DNA of 64,000 nucleotides, from positions 62,001 through 126,000 of the forward strand of contig JBNPWE010000001.1 of assembly GCA_050433985.1 (NCBI GenBank), written 5' to 3'. The DNA comes from JACIYW01 sp014359745 (GTDB lineage Bacteria; Pseudomonadota; Alphaproteobacteria; Rhodobacterales; Rhodobacteraceae). The notes beneath the pieces were generated by a model. It saw only the letters and a program-made list of their open reading frames with translations, was not told the DNA's origin and did no database searches. This document shows, piece after piece, positions 11,315 to 20,720 of the stretch (its first letter is position 1; every line of letters starts with the position of its first letter). A program made the translations under genes and the position numbers.

Positions 11315-11450
11315 CGGATTTCAGTCAGGCGGGTTCAGTGCCTTGAGCGGCGCGCGCACGGCGGGCGTGGGAGATGAGTATTTATTTCGAGAGGATGGGA
11401 AGGATCGTTTTTTTGCGGTCACGGGTGCGTGTCTGATTAAGGGCACCACC
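11315..11450 (+). repeat. Long dispersed intergenic element, copy B
   Basis: Core GAGTATTT-ATTT-CGAGAGGATGG at 11376-11398 is followed by a run of seven T (11408-11414). The whole stretch from the base after the upstream stop codon to 11450 is alignable with 38905-39040 (copy H), including the flanking CGGATTTCAG, GGCGCGCGCA and GGGCG segments. It fills the convergent gap between the ribbon-helix-helix gene and ggt. Confidence 0.85.
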
Positions 11451-11462
11451 GCTTCCCGCCCT

Positions 11463-13277
11463 TCAGTCGCCCAGCGCGATCCCTTCGCGCCGGGGATCGG
11501 CGCCGCCGTGCAGGCCGGTGGCATTGATGGCAATGGCGTGGGTGCCGCTGTTCATCTCGGTCACTTCCACCTTGTACCCCAGGGCGCGCAGCGGGGTGGC
11601 CATTGCCTCGGCCGTCGTGCCCGTCTCAATTTCATAGGGGCCAAAGCGGTTGACCAGATGGCCCATCGACACCGCCTGCTGCACATCCATCCCCCAATCA
11701 AGATGCGCAATCACCGCCTGCGCCACATAGCCGATGATCCGGCTGCCCCCCGGCGCGCCGATCACCAGAACCGGCTTGCCATCGCGCAGCACGATGGTTG
11801 GTGTCATCGAGGAACGCGGGCGTTTGCCCGGCTCTACCCGGTTGGCTACCGGGCGGCCATCTTCGTGGGTGACAAAGGAAAAATCGGTCAGCTCGTTGTT
11901 CAGAAGATAGCCGCGCACCATCAGCCGCGATCCGAAACCGTTTTCGATCGTCGTGGTCATCGACAGCGCATTGCCCGCCGCATCGACAATCGAGATATGC
12001 GAGGTGGAGGGCAGTTCAATCGCCCGGTCGGGCGCCCAAAGCCGGGCGTGATCGAAGGCGGGTCTGCCCGGCGCCACCTTGGTCAGGGCCTGCGGGCGGG
12101 TCAGCAACCGCGCGCGTTCGGCCAGATAATTCGGTGCGATCAATCCCTTGACCGGCACCGGCACGAAATCGACATCGGCCATGTAAAGCCCCCGGTCGGC
12201 AAAGGCCAGGCGGCTGGCATCGCCGATCAGCCGCCAGGATTGCGGATCGTCGGGGCCCGCCAGATCGTGCCCCGCAACCATGCCCAGGATCTGCCCAAGC
12301 GTCAGCGCCCCGCTTGACGGCGGACCCATGCCGCAAACGCTGTAGATGCGATAGGGCGCACAGATGGCCGGGCGCTCCCTGACCGAATAGATCGCCAGAT
12401 CGGCGGCATCCAGCACACCGGGATTGCCGGTATCGCCACGGACAGCCGTCACGATATCGCGGGCGATACGGCCACTGTAGAACGGCAATACCCCCTCGCG
12501 CGACAGGATGCGCAGCGTGTCGGCATAGGCGGGATTGCGCAGGATCGTGCCCTCGGCCACGGGCAGGCCATTTGGCAGGAAATAGGCCGCCGTCACCGGA
12601 TCGCGGCGCAAATGCCCCGCATCGCCCGCCACCAGCGCCGCCAGCCGCGGCGAGACGGCAAAGCCCTGATCGGCCAACCCGATCGCCTGGTCAAACAGCC
12701 CCGCCCAGGGCAGGATGCCCCAGCGCGCATGCGCCGCCGCCAAAAGTGCCGGCGTGCCGGGCGTGCCAACCGATCGCCCGCCGACCACCGCGTCAAAAAA
12801 TTCCAGCGGCTGGCCGGATGCATCCTGAAACAGCCTTGGCGTGGCGGCCAGAGGCGCGGTTTCGCGGCCGTCAAGCGTGGTGATCGCGCCGGTTTTCGCG
12901 TCATACCAGACCAGAAACGCCCCGCCACCAAGGCCCGAGGATTGCGGTTCCACCAGGCCCAGCACCGCCTGCACCGCGATCATCGCATCCGCAGCACTGC
13001 CCCCCTGCCGCAGCACCCGCGCCCCCGCCTGTACGGCCAGCGGGTTGGCCGCGACCACCATCCAGTTCTGTGCAGTGACCGGGCGGCCCGCGGCCTTGGC
13101 GGCAAGCGATGCGGTCGCCGCGTCTGACAGGGCCGATGGCATCGGCGGGGGCGATGCGGGGGCCGTAACGGGCGGCAGTGTCGCGGCTTCGGGGGCGATC
13201 CGGTCGGTTGCCTGTTGCGCAATGGCTGTCGTTGCCAAAAGCGCCAGCGCCGCCCCCCTGATCAATCCGCGCATCAT
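11463..13277 (-). CDS. ggt: Gamma-glutamyltransferase
   Basis: Periplasmic Ntn-hydrolase that cleaves gamma-glutamyl bonds of glutathione and related compounds. The 604-residue precursor has a signal peptide (LIRGAALALLATTAIAQ). The N-terminal subunit carries AVQAVLGLVEPQSSGLGGGAF, and the autocleavage and nucleophile threonine lies near residue 425 in the STSHISIVD segment. The second threonine of the usual TTH motif is serine here. GFGSRL, LLNNELTDFS and GAPGGSRII complete the small subunit. The ATG pair at 13277/13274 follows GGAAGGG. No operon partner. Confidence 0.93.
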   Translation of the reverse strand: MMRGLIRGAALALLATTAIAQQATDRIAPEAATLPPVTAPASPPPMPSALSDAATASLAAKAAGRPVTAQNWMVVAANPLAVQAGARVLRQGGSAADAMIAVQAVLGLVEPQSSGLGGGAFLVWYDAKTGAITTLDGRETAPLAATPRLFQDASGQPLEFFDAVVGGRSVGTPGTPALLAAAHARWGILPWAGLFDQAIGLADQGFAVSPRLAALVAGDAGHLRRDPVTAAYFLPNGLPVAEGTILRNPAYADTLRILSREGVLPFYSGRIARDIVTAVRGDTGNPGVLDAADLAIYSVRERPAICAPYRIYSVCGMGPPSSGALTLGQILGMVAGHDLAGPDDPQSWRLIGDASRLAFADRGLYMADVDFVPVPVKGLIAPNYLAERARLLTRPQALTKVAPGRPAFDHARLWAPDRAIELPSTSHISIVDAAGNALSMTTTIENGFGSRLMVRGYLLNNELTDFSFVTHEDGRPVANRVEPGKRPRSSMTPTIVLRDGKPVLVIGAPGGSRIIGYVAQAVIAHLDWGMDVQQAVSMGHLVNRFGPYEIETGTTAEAMATPLRALGYKVEVTEMNSGTHAIAINATGLHGGADPRREGIALGD

Positions 13278-13399
13278 CGTCTGCCGTCCCTTCCCCGATA
13301 TCCGCGTGACATTACCCAGTTTGCCAGCCAAGGCAAAGGCCGCCTTGCCCCTTTAACCCCCCCGGCGAAAAGCCTATCTTGCGGGGAAAGGACATATCG

Positions 13400-14842
13400 A
13401 TGCCCCTGCGCCTGCCCTTTGACACCACGTTTGCCCGCCTGCCGGAACGCCTTTACGCGGCCCAGCGCCCCACGCCGGTGCCCGCCCCGCGCCTGATCGC
13501 GCTGAACCGGGGGCTTTCCCGGCAGATCGGGCTTGATCCCGAGATGCTTGCCTCGGACGAGGGCATTGCGATGCTGGCGGGTAATACCCTGCCCGAAGGT
13601 GCCGCCGGGCTGTCGATGGCCTATGCCGGGCATCAGTTCGGCGGCTGGGCACCCCGCCTTGGCGACGGGCGCGCGATCCTGCTGGGAGAGGTGGTGGGGC
13701 CGGATGGCAGGCGCCGCGATGTGCAACTGAAAGGCGCGGGGCGCACCCCCTTCAGCCGCAGCGGCGACGGGCGCGCCTGGATCGGGCCGGTCTTGCGCGA
13801 ATATCTGGTGTCAGAGGCGATGGCGGCCCTTGGCGTGCCCACGTCGCGGGCGCTGGCCTGCGTGTTGACCGGGGATGATATCTTGCGCGAAGAAGGCATG
13901 GTGCCCGGCGCGATCCTGACCCGCGTGGCCGCCAGCCATATCCGGGTGGGCACCTTTCAGTATTTCGCGGCGCGCCAGGATCATGAGGCGTTGGCGGCGC
14001 TGGCCGATCATGTGATCGCGCGGCATTACCCGCAGGCCGACGGGCCATTGGGATTGCTGCGCGCCGTGGTGGCCGCGCAGGCGCATCTGATTGCCGGGTG
14101 GATGGCGGTGGGGTTCATCCACGGGGTGATGAACACCGACAACATGACCGTATCGGGCGAAACGATCGACTACGGCCCCTGCGCGTTCATGGATGGCTAT
14201 CATCCGCGCACGGTGTTCTCATCCATCGACATGTTCGGGCGCTATGCCTATGCCAACCAGCCGCAGATCGGGGTGTGGAACCTGGCACAGTTCGCCACCG
14301 CGCTTTTGCCGCTTATGGGCGAAAAGTCTGCGGCGATCGAGGCGGCGACAGAGGCGGTGCACGGTTTCACCGACATCTATCAAGCGGCATGGCTGGCGGC
14401 GTTTCGCGCCAAGCTGGGGCTTGGCCGGGCGGAAGACGGCGACGCAGACCTGATCGAGGCGCTGCTGGCCCTGATGGCGGGCGCCAATGCCGATTTCACC
14501 CGCACCTTTCGCGCCATGGCCGAGGACGGCGACGCCAGCGCGGAATTCGCCGACCCCGCGCCCTGGCAGGCATGGGCGCAGGGCTGGCAGGCGCGTCTGG
14601 CGCGCGAAGGCACGGACAAGGCCACCGCGCGGGCGCGCATGCGGGCCGCCAACCCGGCAATCATCCCGCGCAACCATCAGGTGCAGGCGGCGATAGTGGC
14701 CGCGCTTGGCAATGATTTCGCGCCTTTCGAACGCCTCCACGCGGCCCTTGCCCAGCCCTTTGACCCCGCGCCGGGAACCGATGCCTACCGCGCCGCCCCC
14801 GCCCCGGCCGAGGCGGTGCGCATGACCTTTTGCGGCACCTGA
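13400..14842 (+). CDS. selO: SelO-type protein adenylyltransferase (YdiU)
   Basis: SelO pseudokinases transfer AMP to Ser, Thr or Tyr of proteins in redox homeostasis. The 480-residue protein shows the family hallmarks: YAGHQFGGWAPRLGDGRA, LKGAGRTPFSR, GDGRAWIGPVLREYL, then the active-site Asn and metal-binding Asp in HGVMNTDNM and IDYGP around residues 240-258. ATG 13400 has AAAGGA upstream and matches the family N terminus; an upstream TTG in frame is less likely. It is divergent from ggt. Confidence 0.93.
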   Translation: MPLRLPFDTTFARLPERLYAAQRPTPVPAPRLIALNRGLSRQIGLDPEMLASDEGIAMLAGNTLPEGAAGLSMAYAGHQFGGWAPRLGDGRAILLGEVVGPDGRRRDVQLKGAGRTPFSRSGDGRAWIGPVLREYLVSEAMAALGVPTSRALACVLTGDDILREEGMVPGAILTRVAASHIRVGTFQYFAARQDHEALAALADHVIARHYPQADGPLGLLRAVVAAQAHLIAGWMAVGFIHGVMNTDNMTVSGETIDYGPCAFMDGYHPRTVFSSIDMFGRYAYANQPQIGVWNLAQFATALLPLMGEKSAAIEAATEAVHGFTDIYQAAWLAAFRAKLGLGRAEDGDADLIEALLALMAGANADFTRTFRAMAEDGDASAEFADPAPWQAWAQGWQARLAREGTDKATARARMRAANPAIIPRNHQVQAAIVAALGNDFAPFERLHAALAQPFDPAPGTDAYRAAPAPAEAVRMTFCGT

Positions 14843-14891
14843 GCGGGTGACAGCGGCGGACCACGCCCAGGCCCGAAGAAAGTTGGCGCCC

Positions 14892-15536
14892 CTATTCGCG
14901 CCGTTTTCTGAAAAAGTGGCGATTACGGCGGATGAACTGGTCCAGCAATGACGGGAAACCGGCAAAACTGCGGCCCTTGAGATAGAAAAACCCCGCCAGC
15001 GCCCCGATGGCCGCGCCGATCACGTCAACGATCAGATCGCCCATCGTGTCGACCAGGCCCGATTTCTGCATGTTGAGGCCGAAAATCCGGTCCATGCCGA
15101 ATTCGAAAATCTCCCACAGCGTGCCGATGGTCACCGCCATGCAAAAGGCGATCAGCGCCAGCGCCCAGGCCGGCGCGGCAAAGCGATCACCCTCGAACAG
15201 GGTAAAGACGAACAGAAACCCCAGCAGCCCGAACCCCAGCGCCGACCCGGCATGCAGCACCACATCCCACCACCAGTAGCGGTTGTAGAAATCGAAAGCC
15301 TCGCCCAGAAAGATCGTGGCAAAGATGAACGCCACGATCCCGATCAGAAAGCTGCGCGGCAACTGAATGCCAAACCGCCGGAACAGGGGCGAGGGCAAAA
15401 GCGTCAGCCCCAACGTCAGAAGCGCGACAAAGGCCAGCGGCCATTGCCGTTCCCACAGCGCCACGATGAATTCAAGGCTTAGCACCGCCCAGATGACGAT
15501 AAGGATCCATGGCGGTCTGCTAACGAAAAACCTCAT
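14892..15536 (-). CDS. Multi-pass membrane protein, DUF2238/YjdF-like
   Basis: The protein has 214 residues with about six hydrophobic helices. Diagnostic segments are FYNRYWWWDVVLHAGSALG, TLWEIFEFGMDRIFG and DTMGDLIVDVIGAAIGAL, the pattern of the YjdF/DUF2238 family of uncharacterised inner-membrane proteins. The last 20 residues are strongly basic (RRNRHFFRKRR), so the C terminus should be cytoplasmic. Start at ATG 15536 (MRFFVSRPPW); an open frame continues far upstream opposite the next gene and is not coding. Function unknown. Confidence 0.75.
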   Translation of the reverse strand: MRFFVSRPPWILIVIWAVLSLEFIVALWERQWPLAFVALLTLGLTLLPSPLFRRFGIQLPRSFLIGIVAFIFATIFLGEAFDFYNRYWWWDVVLHAGSALGFGLLGFLFVFTLFEGDRFAAPAWALALIAFCMAVTIGTLWEIFEFGMDRIFGLNMQKSGLVDTMGDLIVDVIGAAIGALAGFFYLKGRSFAGFPSLLDQFIRRNRHFFRKRRE

Positions 15537-15602
15537 GTTCTCTCTCTGCGCTTGTATCGGTCGGGTTCTTTTACCCGGCGGTTTACCCCCTATATGTGGT
15601 TC

Positions 15603-16355
15603 ATGCCCCTGCGAATAGCCAGCTACAACCTGCATAAATGCCTTGGCGCCGATGGTCGCCGCGATCCTGGCCGGGTGCTTGACGTGCTGAACGGGATCGG
15701 GGCCGATATCATCGCCCTGCAAGAGGTGGACCACCGCCTGGGCCCGCGCCCCGCCGCCCTGCCGCGCAGCCTGATCGAAACACAAAGCGATTTCATCGTG
15801 CCCGATCTGCCGGTGAACGCGGTCAGCCTGGGCTGGCACGGGCAGACGATCCTGACGCGCGGGCACACGGTTTCGGCGACCCGGCGCATCGACCTGCCGG
15901 GGATGGAGCCGCGCGGCGCGGTGCTGGCAGAGGTTGCGCTGCTCTCGGGCGGGGCGCTGCGTGTGGTGGGGGTGCATCTGGGGCTGGTGCGTTGGGCGCG
16001 GCAGTTGCAATTGCGCGCGATCCTGCGCGCGCTGGAGCGGCGCGCGCCGATGCCCACGGTCATTCTGGGCGATTTCAACGAATGGTCGGCCGGGCGCGGG
16101 ATGGAACCGCTGGCAGGCGCCTTCCTGCTGCATGCGCCGGGGCGTTCATTTCATGCCGCGCGGCCCATCGCGGCGCTCGACCGGATCGCGATTGATCGCG
16201 GGATCGTTCTGTCGGATGCGGGGGTGGTGGATACGGCGCGGTCGCGCATGGCCTCGGATCATCTGCCGGTCTGGGCCGATATCAGCCTGTCCGATCCGCT
16301 GCCCGCACCGCTGCACCCGGTTATCCCGGCGCCGCCGCTGGCGGCGGGCGGTTGA
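15603..16355 (+). CDS. Endonuclease/exonuclease/phosphatase family protein
   Basis: A 250-residue EEP-fold protein. RIASYNLHKCLG, IIALQEVD, the GDFNEWSAG segment and the terminal ASDHLPVWADI motif supply the Asn, Glu, Asp/Asn and His metal and catalytic residues of the fold. It could be a nuclease, phosphodiesterase or sphingomyelinase-like enzyme; substrate cannot be told. Start uncertain: ATG 15603 fits the domain boundary, ATG 15594 is nine bases earlier, and neither has a good ribosome site. Its last 35 bases overlap the 3' end of the convergent DMT transporter gene. Confidence 0.8.
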   Translation: MPLRIASYNLHKCLGADGRRDPGRVLDVLNGIGADIIALQEVDHRLGPRPAALPRSLIETQSDFIVPDLPVNAVSLGWHGQTILTRGHTVSATRRIDLPGMEPRGAVLAEVALLSGGALRVVGVHLGLVRWARQLQLRAILRALERRAPMPTVILGDFNEWSAGRGMEPLAGAFLLHAPGRSFHAARPIAALDRIAIDRGIVLSDAGVVDTARSRMASDHLPVWADISLSDPLPAPLHPVIPAPPLAAGG

Positions 16356-17220
16356 TCAGCAGGATACCCACCGCCACCAGCGCGGCAGAGCCGAAGATGC
16401 GCGGCCCCACCGCCTCATTCAACAGCAACCAGCCCAGGCCGACGCCGAAGATCGGCGTAAGAAACGAAAAGCTGGCCACGCTTGACGCCGGATAAATCCC
16501 CAGCAGCCAGAACCACAGGATGAACCCCGCCGACACCACGATCACGGTCTGAAATGCCAGGCTCCACCAATGGATCGGCGCCAGATCGCGGATCAGCGGG
16601 CCAAAGAACACCGACAGCGCCAACAAGACCGGCGCCGAAACAAGCACCTGCCACATCAACTGCATCTCGGGGCGCAGACGGGCCAGCGCCGTTACACGCG
16701 CGCACAGGACGATCCCCGCCCAGCACAGACCGGCACCCAGTGCCATTATATCGCCCGCAAGGCTGAAATGCTGCCCGCCGTTGCGCGCCGAAAGCGCCAG
16801 CGCCACCCCCGCGAACGCCAGCAGCAGGCCCAGCGCCTTGACCCGGTGCATGCCCTCACCCGGCAACAGAAAATGCGCCGCAATCGCCAGCCAGACCGGC
16901 ATCGCGTAAAACAGGATCGAGGTGCGCACCACCGTTGTCAGATCCAGCGCCAGAAACAGCAGCACGAATTCGATGGCGAAGACTCCGCCGATCAATACCC
17001 CCGCACCAATGGTCCCGCGCGAGAAATCCAGCGGAATACGCCGCAGGCGCATATAGATCAGCAAGCACAGGACCGCCCCGAGCGAACGCAGACCAGCGGC
17101 AAAAACCGGTTGAAACCCGCCGCTTATCACCTTGATCGCCACCTGATTGAAGCCAAGCAGCACCGAAAATCCGGTCAGCGTCACCGCACCGGCCAAATCC
17201 ACCCTGTCCTTGCGCTGCAT
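16321..17220 (-). CDS. DMT family (EamA) transporter
   Basis: The protein has about 300 residues and ten hydrophobic helices arranged as two EamA repeats; the second ends with the typical ASVASFSFLTPIFGVGLGWL and LLNEAVGPRIF segments. EamA transporters export amino acids, metabolites or other small molecules; the substrate cannot be inferred. ATG 17220 follows GGAGAGGG. The 3' end overlaps the convergent EEP gene by 35 bases. Upstream lies mmsB on the same strand, 72 bases away. Confidence 0.85.
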   Translation of the reverse strand: MQRKDRVDLAGAVTLTGFSVLLGFNQVAIKVISGGFQPVFAAGLRSLGAVLCLLIYMRLRRIPLDFSRGTIGAGVLIGGVFAIEFVLLFLALDLTTVVRTSILFYAMPVWLAIAAHFLLPGEGMHRVKALGLLLAFAGVALALSARNGGQHFSLAGDIMALGAGLCWAGIVLCARVTALARLRPEMQLMWQVLVSAPVLLALSVFFGPLIRDLAPIHWWSLAFQTVIVVSAGFILWFWLLGIYPASSVASFSFLTPIFGVGLGWLLLNEAVGPRIFGSAALVAVGILLINRPPPAAAPG

Positions 17221-17292
17221 CACCCTCTCCGCCGACGTGGCGGCACCTTTTCGCCGGGGGGCGGGGATGTCAAGGCGGCGCGGCGCGCGTAC

Positions 17293-18165
17293 CTAGCTGC
17301 GATGCCGCGCCTCGAACCGTGGCAGCATCGCCGAAAAGTCGCGCCCCTTGCCGTTTTCATCCTCGACAAAGCTGCGATAAAGCGCGGTGGCCAGCGCCCC
17401 CATCGGCGTGTCGGCATCCGCCGCTTCGGCAGCCTGTTGCGACAGCCGCAGATCCTTGAGCATGAGATCGGCGGCAAAGCCGGGTTTGTAGCCGTTGTCG
17501 GCGGGCGATTTCGGCCCGATGCCCGGCGCCGGGCAATAGGTGTTCATCGACCAGCTCGACCCCGACGAGGTGGAAACCACATCAAACATGCGGCCACGGT
17601 CAAGGCCCAGCTTGTCGGCCAGCGCGAAGGCCTCGCAGGTGGCGATCATGGTGACGCCAAGGATCATGTTGTTGCAGATCTTCGCCGCCTGACCGGCGCC
17701 TGACGCGCCGCAATGCACGGCTTTTTGCCCCATGATGTCGAAAAGCGGCTTGACCTTGGCAAAGGCCGCATCCGACCCGCCGACCATGAAGGTCAGCGTG
17801 CCCGCCGCCGCCCCGCCGATACCGCCCGACACCGGCGCATCCAGCGCGCCAAGGCCCGCGGCCTCGGCCTGATTTGCCACCGCGCGGGCGCTGTCCACAT
17901 CGACGGTGGAACAATCGCACAGCACCGCACCGGCGGCCATCGCCGGGATCACCTCTGCCGCGACCTTGCGCAATATGTCGCCGTTGGGCAGCATGGTGAT
18001 GACCACATCCGCGCCCGACGCCGCTTCGGGGGCGCTGGCGGCGCGTTTGACACCTTCGGGCATGGGCGCCACCAGATCGAACCCGGTTACCTTGTGCCCG
18101 GCCGCCAGCAGATTGGCCGCCATCGGCGCGCCCATGTTGCCCAGACCGATAAACCCTATCTTCAT
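17293..18165 (-). CDS. mmsB: 3-hydroxyisobutyrate dehydrogenase
   Basis: It oxidises 3-hydroxyisobutyrate to methylmalonate semialdehyde with NAD in valine catabolism. The 290-residue protein has the N-terminal GFIGLGNMGAPMA Rossmann signature, the GASGAGQAAKICNNM segment with the catalytic Lys near residue 170, and DAPVSGG. It overlaps the upstream hydrolase gene by four bases (ATGA), with GGAAGGAG before the start. It is third in a valine operon; mmsA, the next enzyme, is not in the window. Confidence 0.93.
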   Translation of the reverse strand: MKIGFIGLGNMGAPMAANLLAAGHKVTGFDLVAPMPEGVKRAASAPEAASGADVVITMLPNGDILRKVAAEVIPAMAAGAVLCDCSTVDVDSARAVANQAEAAGLGALDAPVSGGIGGAAAGTLTFMVGGSDAAFAKVKPLFDIMGQKAVHCGASGAGQAAKICNNMILGVTMIATCEAFALADKLGLDRGRMFDVVSTSSGSSWSMNTYCPAPGIGPKSPADNGYKPGFAADLMLKDLRLSQQAAEAADADTPMGALATALYRSFVEDENGKGRDFSAMLPRFEARHRS

Positions 18166-19208
18166 GATGTCTCCTTCCCGAATTGCAATTCGTCAGCCCC
18201 CAGCGGGGCCAGCATGAACGCCACCTCATCGGCCCGCACCAAGGCGTGCGCGCCGTGTTTCCAGCGCGGGGTGCGATCCTTGTCGATCACCGCCGCGCGG
18301 GTGCCTTCCAGGATGTCGCCATGTTCCTGAATGCGGAAATTCACCCGGTATTCCATGGCCAGGGCGGCGCGCACGCCGGGGTTGGCGCGCTGGCGGTTCT
18401 GCATCTCGATCGTCAGGGCCACCGACAGCGGCGAGGCGCGGTTGAGGATTTTCAACGTCTCGGCCGCGAAATCGCTGCTGTCCGCGGCCAGGTCTTTCAG
18501 AATCTCAACCGCCGTGCCTGCGGCGAACAGGCGATCGATCAGCGGACGCAAGGCGGACAGGCGCCCCTCGGGGGGTGGGGTGCCGAAATCGGCAATCGGT
18601 GCCGGGCCCCCTGCCGCGACAAGTGCCGCGACCAGCGCGGGCCAATCCGCCTGCGGGATGAAATGATCGGCAAAGCCCGCAAAGATCGCATCTGCCGGGC
18701 CCATGCGGTAGCCGGTGGTGCCCAGGTATTTGCCCAACTGCCCCGGCGCGCGCGCCAGAATTTCGGTGCCGCCCACATCGGGCACCAGGCCGATACCACA
18801 TTCCGGCATCGACACCTGCGCGGTTTCCGCGACAATCCGGTGGCTTGCATGGCCGCCCAGGCCCACACCGCCGCCCATCACAAAGCCCTGCATCAGGCTG
18901 ATCACCGGTTTGGGGAATTCGGCGATACGGGCGTTCATCTGGTATTCGTCGCACCAGAACCTGCGCCCATAGTCGTAATCGCGCGCCATCCCGCGCTGAT
19001 AGATCTCTGCGATATCACCGCCCGCACAAAAGGCGCGCGGCCCTTCGGCATCAATCAGCACCTGCGTCACCGCCGGATCGTCCTGCCAGGCGATCAGGGC
19101 CGCGTCTATGTCTAGGCACATCTGGTAGGACAGCGCATTGAGCGCCTGCGGCCGGGTCAGGGTGATGCGGCCGGTGGTGCCTTCAATCCGGATTTGAACA
19201 TCGCTCAT
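18162..19208 (-). CDS. 3-hydroxyisobutyryl-CoA hydrolase (enoyl-CoA hydratase fold)
   Basis: It cleaves 3-hydroxyisobutyryl-CoA to the free acid in valine breakdown. The 348-residue crotonase-fold protein is longer than hydratases and has the HIBYL-CoA hydrolase pattern: RAFCAGGDIAEIY, GFVMGGGVGLGGHASHRI for the oxyanion hole, PECGIGLVPDVGGTEIL with the catalytic Glu, and a C-terminal MEYRVNFRIQEHGDILEGTRA segment. It overlaps both neighbours by four bases. Context with mmsB and an acyl-CoA dehydrogenase supports hydrolase rather than hydratase. Confidence 0.9.
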   Translation of the reverse strand: MSDVQIRIEGTTGRITLTRPQALNALSYQMCLDIDAALIAWQDDPAVTQVLIDAEGPRAFCAGGDIAEIYQRGMARDYDYGRRFWCDEYQMNARIAEFPKPVISLMQGFVMGGGVGLGGHASHRIVAETAQVSMPECGIGLVPDVGGTEILARAPGQLGKYLGTTGYRMGPADAIFAGFADHFIPQADWPALVAALVAAGGPAPIADFGTPPPEGRLSALRPLIDRLFAAGTAVEILKDLAADSSDFAAETLKILNRASPLSVALTIEMQNRQRANPGVRAALAMEYRVNFRIQEHGDILEGTRAAVIDKDRTPRWKHGAHALVRADEVAFMLAPLGADELQFGKETS

Positions 19209-20350
19209 CCGCGGGTCTCCAACATCTGGCGGGAAATGATCAGGCGCATGATTTCATTGGTTCCTTCCAGGATCTGATGCACCCGCAGATCGCGCACGAT
19301 CTTTTCAATGCCGTAATCGGCCAGATAGCCGTAGCCGCCATGCAGTTGCAGGCAGTCATTGGCCACGGCAAAGGCGGCATCGGTGACATAAAGCTTGGCC
19401 ATCGCGCAGAATTTCGTGGCATCGGGCGCGCCGGTGTCAAGCTTCCACGCCGCTTGCCGCAGGAAGATGCGCGCCGATTGCAGCTTGACCTCCATATCCG
19501 CCAGCCGGAATTGCAGCGCCTGAAAATGGTCGATCGGCTGGCCGAACGCCTTGCGCTGCCCCATATAGGCCAGTGTCGCGTCAAGCGCCGCCTGCGCGCC
19601 CCCAAGGGCCGAGGCCGCGATGTTCAGGCGCCCGCCGTCCAGCCCGGCCATCGCATAGACAAAGCCGCGCCCCTCTTCGCCCAGAAGGTTGGCGCGCGGC
19701 ACCGCGCAATCGTCGAACTGCACCTGCCGGGTGGGTTGGGCGCGCCAGCCCATCTTGTCTTCCAGCCCGCCGAACGACAGGCCCGGCGCGCCATCCCCGA
19801 CGATGATGGCCGACACGCCTTTTGGCCCGTCGGCGCCGGTGCGGCACATCACGATATAGGCATCCGAATACCCCGCGCCCGAGATGAAGGCCTTGCTGCC
19901 GGTCAGCCGGTATTCGGTGTTGGTGGCCGTGGCGCGGGTGCGCAGGGCCGCCGCATCCGATCCCGATCCCGGTTCGGTCAGGCAATAGGAGAACACCTTG
20001 TCCATCGAACACAGCGCGGGCAACCATTCCGCCTTGACCTCAGCCGAGGCGAAACGGTCGATCATGCCGCCGCACATGTTGTGGATCGACAGAAACGACG
20101 CCACCGCCGGACAGGCCATCGACAGCGCCTCGAACACCAGGGTCGCATCAAGTCGGCTTAACCCGGAACCGCCGTGGTCTTCGGAAACATAGATCCCGCC
20201 AAGGCCAAGGGCGGCCACATCCGCCCACAGGTCGCGCGGGATCGTGCCGTCCTGTTCCCATTGCCGCGCATGGGGCGCGATGCGTTGCGCGCCGAAATCG
20301 CGCGCCATGTCGAAAATCGCGGTACGTTCCGCATCGAGGGCAAAATCCAT
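19205..20350 (-). CDS. Acyl-CoA dehydrogenase, probably isobutyryl-CoA dehydrogenase
   Basis: A 381-residue FAD-dependent acyl-CoA dehydrogenase. The segments SYCLTEPGSGSDAAAL, LTGSKAFISGAGYSD, QLHGGYGYLADY and HQILEGTNEIMR are visible, the last carrying the catalytic Glu. Position at the head of an operon with 3-hydroxyisobutyryl-CoA hydrolase and mmsB makes isobutyryl-CoA the likely substrate; an enoyl-CoA hydratase for the intermediate step is not in the operon. Start at ATG 20350 (MDFALDAERTAIF) with AGGA upstream; ATG 20377 is possible. Confidence 0.9.
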   Translation of the reverse strand: MDFALDAERTAIFDMARDFGAQRIAPHARQWEQDGTIPRDLWADVAALGLGGIYVSEDHGGSGLSRLDATLVFEALSMACPAVASFLSIHNMCGGMIDRFASAEVKAEWLPALCSMDKVFSYCLTEPGSGSDAAALRTRATATNTEYRLTGSKAFISGAGYSDAYIVMCRTGADGPKGVSAIIVGDGAPGLSFGGLEDKMGWRAQPTRQVQFDDCAVPRANLLGEEGRGFVYAMAGLDGGRLNIAASALGGAQAALDATLAYMGQRKAFGQPIDHFQALQFRLADMEVKLQSARIFLRQAAWKLDTGAPDATKFCAMAKLYVTDAAFAVANDCLQLHGGYGYLADYGIEKIVRDLRVHQILEGTNEIMRLIISRQMLETRG

Positions 20351-20564
20351 TCCGATATCCTGTTCGGGGCCGTTCATCGGCAGAAACGGCGATCTGCACA
20401 ATCAGCGCCGCACGCGCGGCGCATATCCATCATCAACAGGCCCCGGCCGCCCGCGTCAAGCCACGATTGGAATTTTCACGGCGCGGAAAATCGGCCCGGC
20501 GGCAAGGGCCGCGCTTTCGACATCTCGTGCAAAGCCACGATCCGTGGTTCGTACATTTGAAGAT

Positions 20565-20641
20565 TGGTCGGGGCGATAGGATTCGAACCTACGACCTACG
20601 GTACCCAAAACCGTCGCGCTACCGGGCTGCGCTACGCCCCG
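20565..20641 (-). tRNA. tRNA-Pro (anticodon TGG)
   Basis: A complete cloverleaf: acceptor CGGGGCG pairs with CGCCCCG, the anticodon loop reads TTTTGGG with TGG at positions 34-36, the T loop is TTCGAAT, and CCA is encoded (plus-strand TGG at 20565-20567). The non-coding stretch 20351-20564 between it and the acyl-CoA dehydrogenase start shows nothing else I can name. Confidence 0.97.
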
Positions 20642-20720
20642 ACTGCGCCCCCTCTAGCGCCAATGCGCGGGCGAGGAAAGCCCGGATCGGCGCGGGGGCG
20701 GCAAATCCTGCGGGCTTTGG

